From Emiliania huxleyi CCMP1516 (Eukaryota; Haptophyta; Isochrysidales; Noelaerhabdaceae), in NCBI RefSeq assembly GCF_000372725.1, contig NW_005195301.1, positions 142,647 through 206,646 of the forward strand: a stretch of DNA of 64,000 bases. The letters run 5' to 3'. The number at the start of each line of letters is the position of its first letter. Positions within the stretch are counted from its first letter, which is position 1. The position numbers and the translations under genes were made by a program. Positions 44,301 through 54,375 of this stretch are shown here, in pieces. The notes under the pieces were generated by a model that was not told the DNA's origin, ran no database searches, and was given only the letters and a program-made list of their open reading frames with translations.

Positions 44301-46629
44301 GCCCGCCGCTACCGGTTGCACGACCTGATCCGCCTCTTTGGTGCGAACAAGATGGCGCAGGCGGAGGGGGGGCGCGCGGCGCGGCAGCGGTGGACGCGTA
44401 GCCTAGTATTTTACTACACGGGGTGGCTGGCGAGGATCAACGAGAGGGGGCGCTTCGACGACACGAGCGGATCGCTGGAGCTCTTCGACGCCGAGCGGTC
44501 AAACGTCGAGTATGCGCTCGCGCAGGCGACCGACGACCAGTTCCCGGCGCTGCTGTGCTCCGGCCGCAACCTGCTCCGCCACCGCGTCGACCACGGCACG
44601 CGCCGCTCGCTGCTGCTCAAGGCGCTCCAGCTCATCGACGAGGAGGAGGAGGAGGACGCGCCTGCTCCTGCGGCGGCGGCGGCTCCCGTCTCGCCGCCCC
44701 GCGCCGCCGCAGCGGGCTTGCTGCTGCCTTCGCGAGCGGGGAGCGGCGTGGCGGAGGCGTTGCCACCACGGCGGCTGCTGCCGCTGCTGCTCATCGACCT
44801 CGCCTACGCGCTCAGCAACGCGTCGCGCTTCGAGGAGGGGACGCGCGCCTACGCTTGCGCGCTGCGGCACGCCGCCGGCCTTGCATGCGCGCGCCCCCTC
44901 CTCGCCGAGGCGGGGCTTGACCGAGTGGCGGACCCGGACGGCTTTCACGGCGCCGTCCTCCCGCCATCGGAGGGCACCGTGTCGGCGCTCCCGCCGCCGC
45001 CGCCGTCCCCGCGGCCGCAGGCGGCGTCGGCGCCGCCGCTGCGGCCGCCGCCACTGGCCGCGTTGGGCGGCGAGAGGCCGCGGGCGGAGGTTGCGGTTGT
45101 GTCCTTGGAGAGCGCCGGGCCCACTCCGGCGGAGAGCGCCGCCGCGGCAGCCGGAGGGGAGGAGGCAGCGGAGGCGGAGTTCGAGCGCCAGCTCGAGGGG
45201 CTGATCCTCGATTCGGGCGTCGCTCCAACGCCCGAGGCCGTCTTCGCCGCCGACTCGGCTGAGGTGGTTGCAGAGGCGCTCAACTTGCTCGCCGTCAACT
45301 TGGACTGCCGCGGCAACGAGCGCGGCTCGCAGCTGCTCTTCCTCCACGCGCTCCGGATCCGGCGGAGGCTCTTCGGCCCGGCCCACCCCGAAGTGGCTTC
45401 GACCTACAACAACCTCGCCAACCTGCTGCGGTCGCCGCTGGTAGCCGGTGGCGCGGGGCGCGCGTACCAGCGGGTCGGGCCGCACTCTCCGCAGCTCGCT
45501 GCCTCGCTCACCAACCTCTCGGTCCTGCTCGGCCGCTCGGGCGACGCGGCGGACGAGGCGGAGGCGGAGCGGCTGCTGCGGCGCGGGCTGGCGATCCGCG
45601 AGCGGGTGTTTGGCCAGGAGCATCCCGAGGTTGCCCACTCCCTCCACTCGCTCGCCAACCACTACCAGTTCCAGCGCAAGGACTTTACGAGGGCGGAGGG
45701 GCTCTACGAGAGAGCCTTGCGGATGCGCGAGCAGTACTACGAGCGGAACTCGGACCGCGTCGCGCAGACGCTCAACTGCATCGCTGCGCTCAAGCGAGCG
45801 CAGGCGTGCGCACCGGCTCATCTCGGCTCATCTCGGCTCATCTCGGCTCATCTCGTGCGCACCGCCTGTATTCGGGTTCCGGTCTCTGATCGCCGCCCCT
45901 CCGGCGCAGGGCCACGACCAGCGCTCCGAGGAGCTCTACCTCGAGACGCTCTCCATCCGGCGCGAGCTCTCCGGCGGGCGGCACTCGGAGACGCAGAAGA
46001 CGGCCGCAGCGCTGCTGCGCCTCTACCAAAAGCAGGGCAAGAGCAGGGAGGCCGCGCAGCTCAAGCGAGACCTGTCGGCGTGGCGGCGCGAGGCGCCGGC
46101 CGACGCGACCGCAGCCTTCCTCCACGCGTCGGTGCGGCCGAACCCGCCCTTCAGCGCGGTGCCCGAAGGCTTCCGGCTGCTGCACGCCGTCACCGGGCAT
46201 CAGGGCTACGTGCTCAAGCACATCGCGCAGGAGAGCCGCGCGAACAAGGTGACGGCGGAGCTGGGCGCCACCGACGGCGGCGACGCGGGTGGCAGGCGCG
46301 CCTCTCCGTCCACCGTGCTCGAGCAGGCCGCCGCGCTCGAGCTACACATCGTCGCCTCGTCGGAGGAGGCGCTGCGGCGCGCCCAGCAGCTCTGCGAGGC
46401 GCACCTGAAGAAGGTGCACGAGCAGATGGCGAGCTGGGCGCGCGGGCACGCGAGCTCGCGCCGCTCATCGCGCGGATCGGCGGCGGGAAGCTCGCGGCGC
46501 GAGTCCCCAGCCAGCGGCGGCCCGTCGCGCCCGTCCCCCGCCAGCGGTGGCCCCTCCGCCCTCACGCTGGCGGACTTTATCAGCGTCAAGACGCCGACGC
46601 GGCCGCCGCGGGCGGAGCGGCCGCCGTGA
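41301..46629 (+). CDS. CHAT protease - NB-ARC NTPase - TPR - KH-like receptor (NLR-like)
   Basis: Exons: 41301-41483, 41554-41946, 42048-42116, 42189-about 42620, about 42761-42974, 43051-43351, 43427-43754, 43825-45803, 45910-46629; about 1,540 residues. Order: (1) residues ~1-80, ubiquitin/doublecortin-like fold (VRLLRNGSRTGGKLLV...EEVAADSIVVVSSGEDF); (2) CHAT caspase-like domain, TTDNLRRVCTTGATVLHYSG then HG (His222) and LVFVCACHS (Cys267), with GVPHVVAVAS and FYLALATGVSVQAA; (3) NB-ARC: FVGRQ, P-loop GAGGIGKTA, Walker B LLIVVDRCDE, sensor LLLTSR, GCMPLAL; winged helix SYNNLQPRLQFIFLALCTFP, LVEESMV, YRLHDLIRLF; (4) kinesin-light-chain-type TPRs (FGPAHPEVASTYNNLANLL); (5) C-terminal KH-like segment GHQGYVLKHIAQES...RRAQQLCEAHL. 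Motifs for hydrolysis and proteolysis are intact. By analogy with STAND/NLR proteins it would oligomerise on ligand binding and activate the protease; ligand and outcome are inferred. Confidence 0.85.
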
Positions 46630-47205
46630 GGCTTGCGTGAGGCCTTCTGAGCGGATGCGCGCGGAGGGGAGAAGTGACAAGTGTCGTTGCATGACGGTAT
46701 CGAGCCTCGGGTCTTGTGTTTTGCCTTGCCATTTACGTGTGTCGACTTGTACCCGAGTACGGTGGCGCACGCCGTGCAACAACCGGATGGCACACTTTCG
46801 GGTTTCGGCAAAGAGCGCCGAAGGAGGTTTCGTACTCTCTAGCGCGCTGATTGCCCGACAGGTCATGCAAAACGGGCCCTGAGTGTCACCGAAACACGTA
46901 CACCGGCACATTGTCCTTTGTCGGCCGATGCGCGGCTCGCCGCCCACCCCACGGCCACGCGGTCCCTAGAGCTCTAGGTGTTATACAGCATAAACACCGT
47001 CCGTGCAGGGCTCCTAGGCCATCACTGGGTCCACAGTGGACGGACACACAGCCTCAGCTGGCCCGGCGGGCTCGGCCTGACCCTCGCGAGGATGGCGCGC
47101 GCCCACGGCGACGCCTTCTAGAGCGTAGAGAGGTCCCTCACACCCTGCTAGCCAGAGTCTGTACCCCTATAGCCCTAATACGTGTACGTGTAGTACTTTT
47201 GCACG
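46630..47205. other. Convergent intergenic region
   Basis: 3' side of the CHAT/NB-ARC gene and of the 2OG oxygenase gene. No gene is supported. Several short palindromic spots (AGAGCTCT, ACGTGTACGTGT). Confidence 0.4.
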
Positions 47206-47925
47206 CTAGCTCCTCCGTCTCGCTGCCCGGCTCGCCTTACCACCACTGCCCGGGCCGCCTCGCTCCGCCAGCGCGCGCGCTCGCTCCGCCACCGATCTCT
47301 GCGCGCCTGGGAAGGAGTTGATGTGGTCGTAAAAGGAGGCAGACCGCTCCGCGTCGGGCTCGTGGAAGACGAGCTTGACGATGGTGCGCTCGCCGCGCTT
47401 CACCGGCGTGACGCGGTGCGAGGGGCCTCCCTCGCCGGCACGTACGAGCAGCACCGAGTTCGGCGTCGTCCACGCCGAGTCGCGGCCGCCGTCAGCGCAG
47501 ACCCACTCGGTGAAGCAGTCAGCCGTGTTCTCGAGCGTCAGGATCACCTCTGTCTGCGGCGGGCTGTAGAGCGCGTCGTCGCGGTGCCAACCCATGCTGG
47601 CGCCGGCACCATACTGCCGCAACTCTGCCGGAAAGTCGGACGGCTCGAGCCGCGGCACGCCGGTGAGCGCGGCGATCCGGCTCGCAACCGCTTCGCTCAT
47701 CAGCATCGCGTGTGTGTGGGATCGGCGGTCGAGACACAGGCCCATCCGCCGCAGCGCAATCGAGTCCTTCTCTGCGCGCATGCCGCCTCGCAGGGTCCGG
47801 CACTCACGCCGGATAGCCTCAAAGTCGGCCGGCGAGAGGAAGCGCTCGCGGTATAGCACACCGCCGTTTGAGACAAACGCGGTAGGCGCCGAGTGAGCGA
47901 CCAGCGCGAGCACGGCGAGGAGCAT
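47206..47925 (-). CDS. 2-oxoglutarate/Fe(II)-dependent dioxygenase, secreted or ER
   Basis: Single exon, 239 residues, ATG at 47925. The first ~14 residues (MLLAVLALVAHSAPTA) look like a signal peptide. The double-stranded beta-helix core shows LRQYGAGASMGWHRDDALYS with iron ligands His114 and Asp116, then PSHRVTPVKRGERTIVKLVF with the distal His170 and the 2-oxoglutarate-binding Arg180. These fit the PKHD/prolyl-hydroxylase-like class. Substrate is unknown; the signal peptide suggests secretory-pathway proteins. The tail is Arg/Ala/Gly-rich. Confidence 0.8.
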   Translation of the reverse strand: MLLAVLALVAHSAPTAFVSNGGVLYRERFLSPADFEAIRRECRTLRGGMRAEKDSIALRRMGLCLDRRSHTHAMLMSEAVASRIAALTGVPRLEPSDFPAELRQYGAGASMGWHRDDALYSPPQTEVILTLENTADCFTEWVCADGGRDSAWTTPNSVLLVRAGEGGPSHRVTPVKRGERTIVKLVFHEPDAERSASFYDHINSFPGAQRSVAERARALAERGGPGSGGKASRAARRRS

Positions 47926-48438
47926 TGTGCTTCAAGCTGTTCCGCGCCACTCTCCTCCGCTTCGAGGTCTTCGAGCTCCGTCCGGCTTGACGAGGCCCTT
48001 GCAGCCTGCCTCTTTGCGGGAAGCCGCTCGAGCACGGAAAGAAACGCGCGCGCCGGCTGCTACTGCTATTAGGCCCGTGATAGCTGAGAAGGAGACTCAC
48101 ATCGGCAAACCGCGACGCACAAGTGGCTGCTAGCTCTCTTCACTGCGCTCTGCGGCCCCCCAGGGCAATCCTCGTTCGCCCGCAGACGGACACCCCAGTC
48201 CACACCAGTCTGCCTTCGAACCGACCCGGCTGCCTTGCCCGCCAGACTCGGATCGCATAGTGCACAAGAAGGCCCTCGCTTCTGGTTGACATCGAGACCA
48301 CGGCGCGCTCGAGAAAGCGCCCGGCCCACACCTTCGCTCCCCAGCCAACTCGAACGCCCGCGCCTCTCAGCACGGCGCGCCGCCGCCCGGCCTCTAGCAC
48401 GGGCCGCCCTGAGCTTGACCGTCTCTCTACAGCTCTCC
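47926..48438. other. Upstream region of the oxygenase gene and 3' region of the WW-ARM gene
   Basis: No supported coding sequence; the open frames on both strands are GC-driven and lack recognisable motifs. It should hold the oxygenase promoter. Confidence 0.4.
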
Positions 48439-51400
48439 CTAGTCGAGGTCCGCCGCGATCGCCAGCGACACTTTTGGCTTCTCGGGTGAAGCGACATTTT
48501 GGGCGCCAATCGAGGCGGAAGACATGGCCTTCTCGATGAGAGCGCCCGCCGTCGGCGGAGGCGCGGCTTCCACCTTGGCCGGCGAGGAGGGCTGGGTCGG
48601 CGCCGCCGACGCCGGGTGTGGCTTGTCGAGCGCTTCGATGACCGGCGAGAGCGCGCCCGAAGCGAAAGTTGCCATCTGGGGCGACGCTGTGGCGGCAGTG
48701 GCGGCGAGGACGGTGACGACAGCCTTCCAACCGCCCGCAGCGTGGACCTGGCTGTAGTCGCCACCGACGAGTCCCGCGAGTGCAAGCGAGATGGCCAAGC
48801 GCATCTCCTCCTGCTCGGTCGTGACGAGCGCCTCGATCATCGTGTCGATGTTGCTCGAGGTGCACGCCGCCTCGCGAGCCGCCTCGTCCGTCAGAAGCGG
48901 TGCGAGGCTACGGGCAGCGACCAGCGCGTGCGGGCCGCTGAGCAGCGGCATGAGCGCAGCGGGTGCTCCGGCGGCAGCGAGCGCGCTTGCGAGCTCCGGG
49001 TCAGCGGAGACCTCGACGAGGAGCTTGAGCGCGTTGTCGAACTGCTCCGAGATGGAGTCCCTCGTGCTGGCTCGCTCTGACTTGCTGCTCATCTCGCGCA
49101 AGAGAGCAACGTGCGCAGAGGCCGCGCCCGCGGCCAAGTCGGACTGCTCGTGCGCGAGCGCCCACAGCGAGGTACACACAAAGTTGAGCGCGCGGCTGTC
49201 GGCGGCCAGGCTGTCGCGCCCATCCGACTCGCTCAGGGCAGCCGCCGCGCCGCGGGCGACGGCGTAGTATGCTTCGAGCATGTCAGCGCGCTGGGTCGCC
49301 ACGTGCTGCAGCGCCTGCAGCGAGCCGATGATCGGCGGCCAGCCGGCGGCCTTGTAAGCCGCGCGCCAGTCGCCACCGACGAGCGCCGCAAGCGCGCACA
49401 CAATGGTGAGCCGAGCGTCGGGGTCGGTGCTCGCGCCGAGGGCGCCGCTGAGCGCAACGGCGCCGCCCGCGTCTCGCGCCGCCGCCCGAGACTGCTCGTC
49501 AATCAGCAGGGCGGGCATGGCGGAAGCGATGGTGCGCGCCATCGTCGGGTCGGGGGTATGGACGAGGAGGCGCATGAGCGCCACACCGGCGCCCGCGGAG
49601 GCGAGGCCGACGACCAGGTGCGGGAGCTGGCACAGCGAGGCAACCGCGGCCGCCGCGATGGCGCGGATGTCAGCATCGGCGTGGGCGAGCAAGCCGACGA
49701 CAGCAGCGGGGGCGCCGGCAGCGAGCATTTCGCCGGCGCAGTGCGGCGGTACGGCGGAGGCGTCGCGCGTCACGTTGAGCAGCGCTGTGAGCGCCATGCG
49801 CAGGAGGTTGGGCTCCGTCTCGTAGAGAAGGCTGGCGAGGTGCGGCGCGACGCCGGCCGATAGCAGCGCCGCTGGCTCGACGTACGAGACGTTGGCGACG
49901 GCGGAGAGAGCGATTGCACGCGTGCGCGGGTCGGGCGCGCGTGCGGACGAGAGCGAGGCGCAGAGCGGCCGCAGCGCTCCCCACCCCGACAGCTGCGAGC
50001 GGAAGTTCTCATCGGCTGCGAGGTGGGCGAGGGCCTGGAGGCCGTGCCCCACGGCGGCCGCGTCGCTCGACCCGTCGGCCGCCTCGACGAGGAGGCGCGG
50101 CGCACCGACTGTCGCGAGAGCTTGCCTCCCGCCCGGCTCGTGCGATGCGCGCGAGAGCAGCGACAGTAGTCCCAACCGCATCTCGGGCGAGAGCCCGCCT
50201 TGCATCAGCGGTGCGACGAGCTTGTGGAGCGTCTGCGGACTCGAGAGCAAGTCGGCCGTGATAACTCCGAGCGCGCACAGGTTGGAGAGTATGGTCACGA
50301 CGAGCTCGCGAATGTGCGGGTGGCTCACAAGCTCAACCAGCTGCGTCAGCGCCCCAGGCTGCTGAGCGATCGAGACGGCGTGGACAGCATTTTTTGAGAG
50401 CTGCGCGAGCGTGTGGAGCGTCTGGTCTGTCGCGCCGCGCGAAAGCGACTCAATCATCATCCCAATGCCACCCGAGGCGACGACCTCGCCCGCGTTCTCG
50501 GGGGCGAGCGACGAGAGCAACATCATGGCGCCCGCACGCGCATTCTCGTTCTCCGACCCCATGAGCGCGACGATGGAGGGCATCGCCGAGGTGTTTCGCA
50601 CCGCTTGCTGGACGGCCGCCGGGTCGGCCGAGTTGACGGCGCAGAGGCAGTCGACAGCGAGACCCACCTAACGGGACAGCACGCACCAGTGGCGATGGGC
50701 CTCTCTCCCTGACCCTTTCGCCCCACCGCCGAGCGCGCGCCTGCTCGACTCCCATCTCCGCCTCCGAGGCCGAGCCTCCGCCCCAGCCCTTGGCGAGCCT
50801 GCGGAGGGGGGGCGGCGGAGTCGGCAGATAGAGAGGCTCTATCTTCCGGTGCCTGAACCGGGACGTGGCCGTCTTTTGGCGTATCCACTGCATGTGGCGT
50901 CTGAGGGAGACAATCTCTCCAGCATCTACAGGGTGCGAGCCCGGAGGCGTGGATGAGTGTGGTGCAGAGCGGCTCGGCAACGCCACTCGCGAGCATGGCG
51001 CGAGCGCCGTCGGGCTGCTCCATGATCGTTGCGACCAGCTGGAGCGCCACCGTGCGCGACTCCGTGAGCTCCGACGCCGAAGAGAGCAAGCCGAGCAGAG
51101 CCGGCGCCGCGCCGACGTCGACGAGTTGGTTGGTGCACGCTTCGTTGCTTCGGCAGAGGATCTGGAGGAGGCCGAGCGCGCCGCGCTGGACGCGTGGGTC
51201 GGTCGACGACAGCAGCGGCGTGATGAAGAGGGCCGCGCCCGACTCGAGCAGTGCCTTGTGGTGGCTCTCGACAGCGCACGCGATGGCCTCGCAGAGGGTG
51301 CGCTGCAATGCCGGCTTTGACGCCTCGCCCAGCTCGTCGAGGAGGACGAGGGGGATCTCGGCGGAGGTGGCGCGGCTGCACATCTTGCGGAGCTCGGCGG

Positions 51401-52172
51401 CCCCTTTCTCGCGTAGGTCGAACGGGGTCGACTCGGAGCGCAGCGCCGCGAGGATCCCGTCGATCTCCTCGAGCTTGCCCGAGGTGGAGTTCTGGCGCGC
51501 GCGGCTTGGGATGTTTGACGTGCTCCGCTGGTACGCGACGGGGCCTAGGGCGCCCGGTGGCGGCGCGGCGAGAGCCTTGCCGACCTCCTTCTTCAGCTTA
51601 TGCAGCGCGCCCTTGTTCTTCTTGCCGAGCGCAGTCGTCTTGGCCTCGGCTGCCTCACGCGCCGCCATCCTGGCTTCAAACGCCGCGGCGGAGGCCTTCT
51701 CCTTCTCCTTTGCCTTTGCCTCGGCAGCCTCCGCGGCATCGGCCGCCTCGGCAATCTTCATCGCCGCCGCCATTTCGGGGTCCATCTCACCCCCTTGCGG
51801 AAACGACGAGGACTCTGGCAGTCCAGCTGCCGTCGGCTGCGTGGTGGCAGCTGGGTACTCCCGGAAGCCGGCGGACTTGAGGTGGTCTCGAGGCGACATG
51901 GGCCCGGTGGGCTGGGGGCGGACCCAGGAGGTTGTTTTGGTTGCATAGTCGACGTAGTACCGACGCCCCGTGGACGGGTCGAACCTCTCCTCCCAGCCGG
52001 GCGGCAAAGGCCCTTCAGACACCTTGCGGCTGAGAGGCGGCGGCGTCGGATTGGCGGCAGCCTCCTCCGCCGCCTGACGCAGGCCAGCGAGGACCTCCTC
52101 CCGCGGGACACCCGCCTCGATCAGCCCACGTGCGTCAGGGTTCTGTTGCAGCAGCTCCTCGTCCGTCGGCAT
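48439..52172 (-). CDS. WW-domain plus armadillo-repeat protein
   Basis: Exon 1 52172-about 50937 (412 codons) and exon 2 50667-48439 (742 codons plus stop), joined in phase 0 by a 269-nt intron (donor probably GC). N-terminal ~40 residues are helical (MPTDEELLQQNPDARGLIEA); then a WW domain, GPLPPGWEERFDPSTGRRYY and VDYATKTTSWVRP, with both key Trp; then an Ala/Glu-rich coiled segment (AEAADAAEAAEAKAKEKEKA). The rest is a long series of ~40-residue ARM/HEAT-type repeats (for example VPLIVALMGSENENARAGAM-like units, and GVAPHLASLLYETEPNLLRM). WW domains bind Pro-rich ligands and ARM solenoids are protein scaffolds; a specific role cannot be named. No membrane segment. Confidence 0.85.
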
Positions 52173-52821
52173 TCGTGAGAGCTAGGGGAGACGATCGGTG
52201 CGGCCGTCCTTTCGCCGTGTCGGAGGTGTGTGAGCTTTGGTGTGGAACGCAAGGAGGGAAGAATAAGGGAAGGCGCTTTTGCTGGTTCAGAATTCTTTTA
52301 GTGTGTGTTGGTGCCTGCGAGCGGGTTCTTTACCAGGTTGCAACCCTAGTTTCGCACTGTGCTGTCAATCAACAGAGCACCAACCAACAAACAGCTCTCA
52401 GGACCCCCCACCCACGCCCCCAGTGCTGGGATGATGCCAGCAACCAACCAACCAACGCCGGACTGAGGAGGGAGGGAGTGCGGAAGCTCCGCGCGGCTGG
52501 AAGTACCACGCCTGCGCGGCCCGCCGGGACCGCGTACGTACTGGAATGGGAAAGCCCCACCCATAGCCAACGCCGCCGCAGCATCGAGCGGCGCGTCCTC
52601 CCCTGTAAGCTGTATTGCACCATAGGTCGTCGGCTTTGCCGACGCCGCGACGTGGACGGGACACAGGCAGGGACGGACGGGCGACCATGTACCCGAACAA
52701 GCATGATCCCGAGAACGGACGGGGCATTCCATCCACCTACATAGTGCGGGACCTGGGGCAGCAACCAACAACCTGGATGGGGACGGGGTGCTGCGCAACC
52801 GACGCCAACCAGCAGCGTTCA

Positions 52822-53022
52822 CAGCCTTGTTATTGACAAGAAAATACGTCCTATGGCGCTATGCGCTGGTCTGTAGACTAGGTTGTTCACAGACCTTGAG
52901 CACTTGAGCACTGGATAGGGTCGATTCCGCATGGTACGGGACCCCTCGATCGTCTCGCCCTCCCTCACAGACCTTGTTATTGACAAGAAAATACGTCCTA
53001 TGGCGCTTTGCGCTGGTCTATG
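52822..53022 (+). repeat. 50-bp direct repeats flanking a repeat-B copy
   Basis: CCTTGTTATTGACAAGAAAA and TACGTCCTATGGCGCT occur at 52825-52863 and 52971-53009, with the family-B block (52896-52970) between them. CAGACCTTG also occurs at both 52890 and 52968, suggesting insertion or local duplication. Confidence 0.75.
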
Positions 53023-53073
53023 AGAGGTTGAGGTGCGAGCCCTGGAGGCCCGCCTGGGGATGGGGGGAGACTA

Positions 53074-53098
53074 CCCGCGGGCCTAGTAGGCCCGCGGG
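53074..53098. other. 25-nt perfect palindrome
   Basis: CCCGCGGGCCTA, a central G, then TAGGCCCGCGGG. No nearby gene end or promoter explains it. Confidence 0.7.
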
Positions 53099-53583
53099 CA
53101 CACAGCACGAAACTTGCCCGAAAATCAGCAGTTGGTACTGTGCCGTACGAAAGTGTGAACAGGTTGGAGTAGCAGCTCCTGAGCACGGCGCCGCAGGCGC
53201 CTGTTGATAGGTCCAGGTGATAGCCCTGGATGGGCAATGCATACGCCTAGTCGGGCCTCGGATCGCCCGACCGCGTCCCGGTGCTCTGCGTTCGGATTTG
53301 TGACGCCGCCGCACCGCGCCGCGGCCGGGGGGCCTCCGGAGGCCGAGGATGGCCGTGACGGACCGGGACGAGCTCTGAGAGGTTCAGTGTCAGTGTATAT
53401 ATTGTAGAGACCAACCATGTGCACAATATCTCTCAGTATAGCTAAGCCTTGGAAGGCGATGCCGGGGCCGTACAGCAGCTTGATGGTGCTTCGCCGGCGT
53501 GCGTCCCGGAGCGGTGCCGGACGGGCCACGGGCGGTCCGGGGGAGAAAATCGAACCGACGGCGCTCTGATTCGACTTTTAACT

Positions 53584-53660
53584 TCAAAGAAAGAAAGAAA
53601 ACAGACAACCCAAGGGAGGGATGGGAGAACGGCACGCCGCCACCACACAGGGATTTTAAC
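53584..53660 (+). repeat. Dispersed repeat family A, short copy
   Basis: AAGAAAGAAAACAGACAACC, then CCAAGGGAGGGATGGGAGAA and CACGCCGCCACCACACAGGG; ends at GATTTTAA. Truncated compared with the 57.5 kb copy. Confidence 0.8.
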
Positions 53661-54166
53661 TTAAATAAATAAATACAACGGACACGCCAAACGAGGGGTG
53701 GGAGAAGGACAGGGTCCCCACCTGCACAAGCAGGATCTTGTAGGACGATCAGGGACACAGGGGAACGGGAGCGGGGAGCGCATCGCGACACGGAGGGGGG
53801 CTGGGCAGGGGGTTCACCCTCACGACAGGAATCCCATCTCTCGTATAGGACAGGTTGCACCCGGCGGCACGGGGGCAAGCGCGGGCCTCCTACTGGTTGC
53901 GCTCTCCTAGTTCTCCTGCTCCTGACAAGGGACAGCGACAGGCTCGCAGCACGGTGGACTCCCTATCCACTGGCGATCTCTCTCGACTAGCGACCTTCCT
54001 CCGACGTCTCACCGGCAGTCTCTTCTACCACAGGCAGACTGACACGTGGGTGGCAGTGGCGGTGATAGGAGTCTCCCACTCTGTGGGCCTCGCTAGAAGT
54101 GCGACCCCTGCGCGTGTCCTCGCCCTTGAGGAAGGGGAAGGGGCTGTGTGTCTGTGCATGTGTACA

Positions 54167-54170
<4 letters not shown>

Positions 54171-54259
<89 letters not shown>

Positions 54260-54296
54260 CGCTCGCTCGCTCGCTCGCTCGCTCGCTCCCTCGCTC
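54171..54296 (+). repeat. (GT)n microsatellite followed by (GCTC)n
   Basis: 87 nt of uninterrupted GT (54171-54257) runs directly into about ten GCTC units, 75-120 bp from the stop of the next gene. A Z-DNA-prone tract. Confidence 0.95.
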
Positions 54297-54375
54297 GATC
54301 GCGCGCGCGCTGCGCGAGCCGCCCTGCCCGCTGCGCTGCTAGGGTTGCGCTGCGGGAAGGGCTCGGCGGCCGTTC

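Larger units (their letters stand above)
52173..54375. other. Repeat-rich intergenic region
   Basis: About 2.2 kb without supported genes. It holds the promoter of the WW-ARM gene, the direct repeat at 52822-53022, repeat B, a palindrome, repeat A, and the dinucleotide tract at 54171. The open frames here lack homology and span repeats. Confidence 0.5.

Noticed and set aside
53190-53540. rRNA-like GC-rich segment
   Set aside because: I could not match any conserved rRNA block; it is flanked by repeats.
54171-54296. Possible telomere-like or satellite array
   Set aside because: It is a plain (GT)n plus (GCTC)n microsatellite, not a telomeric unit.
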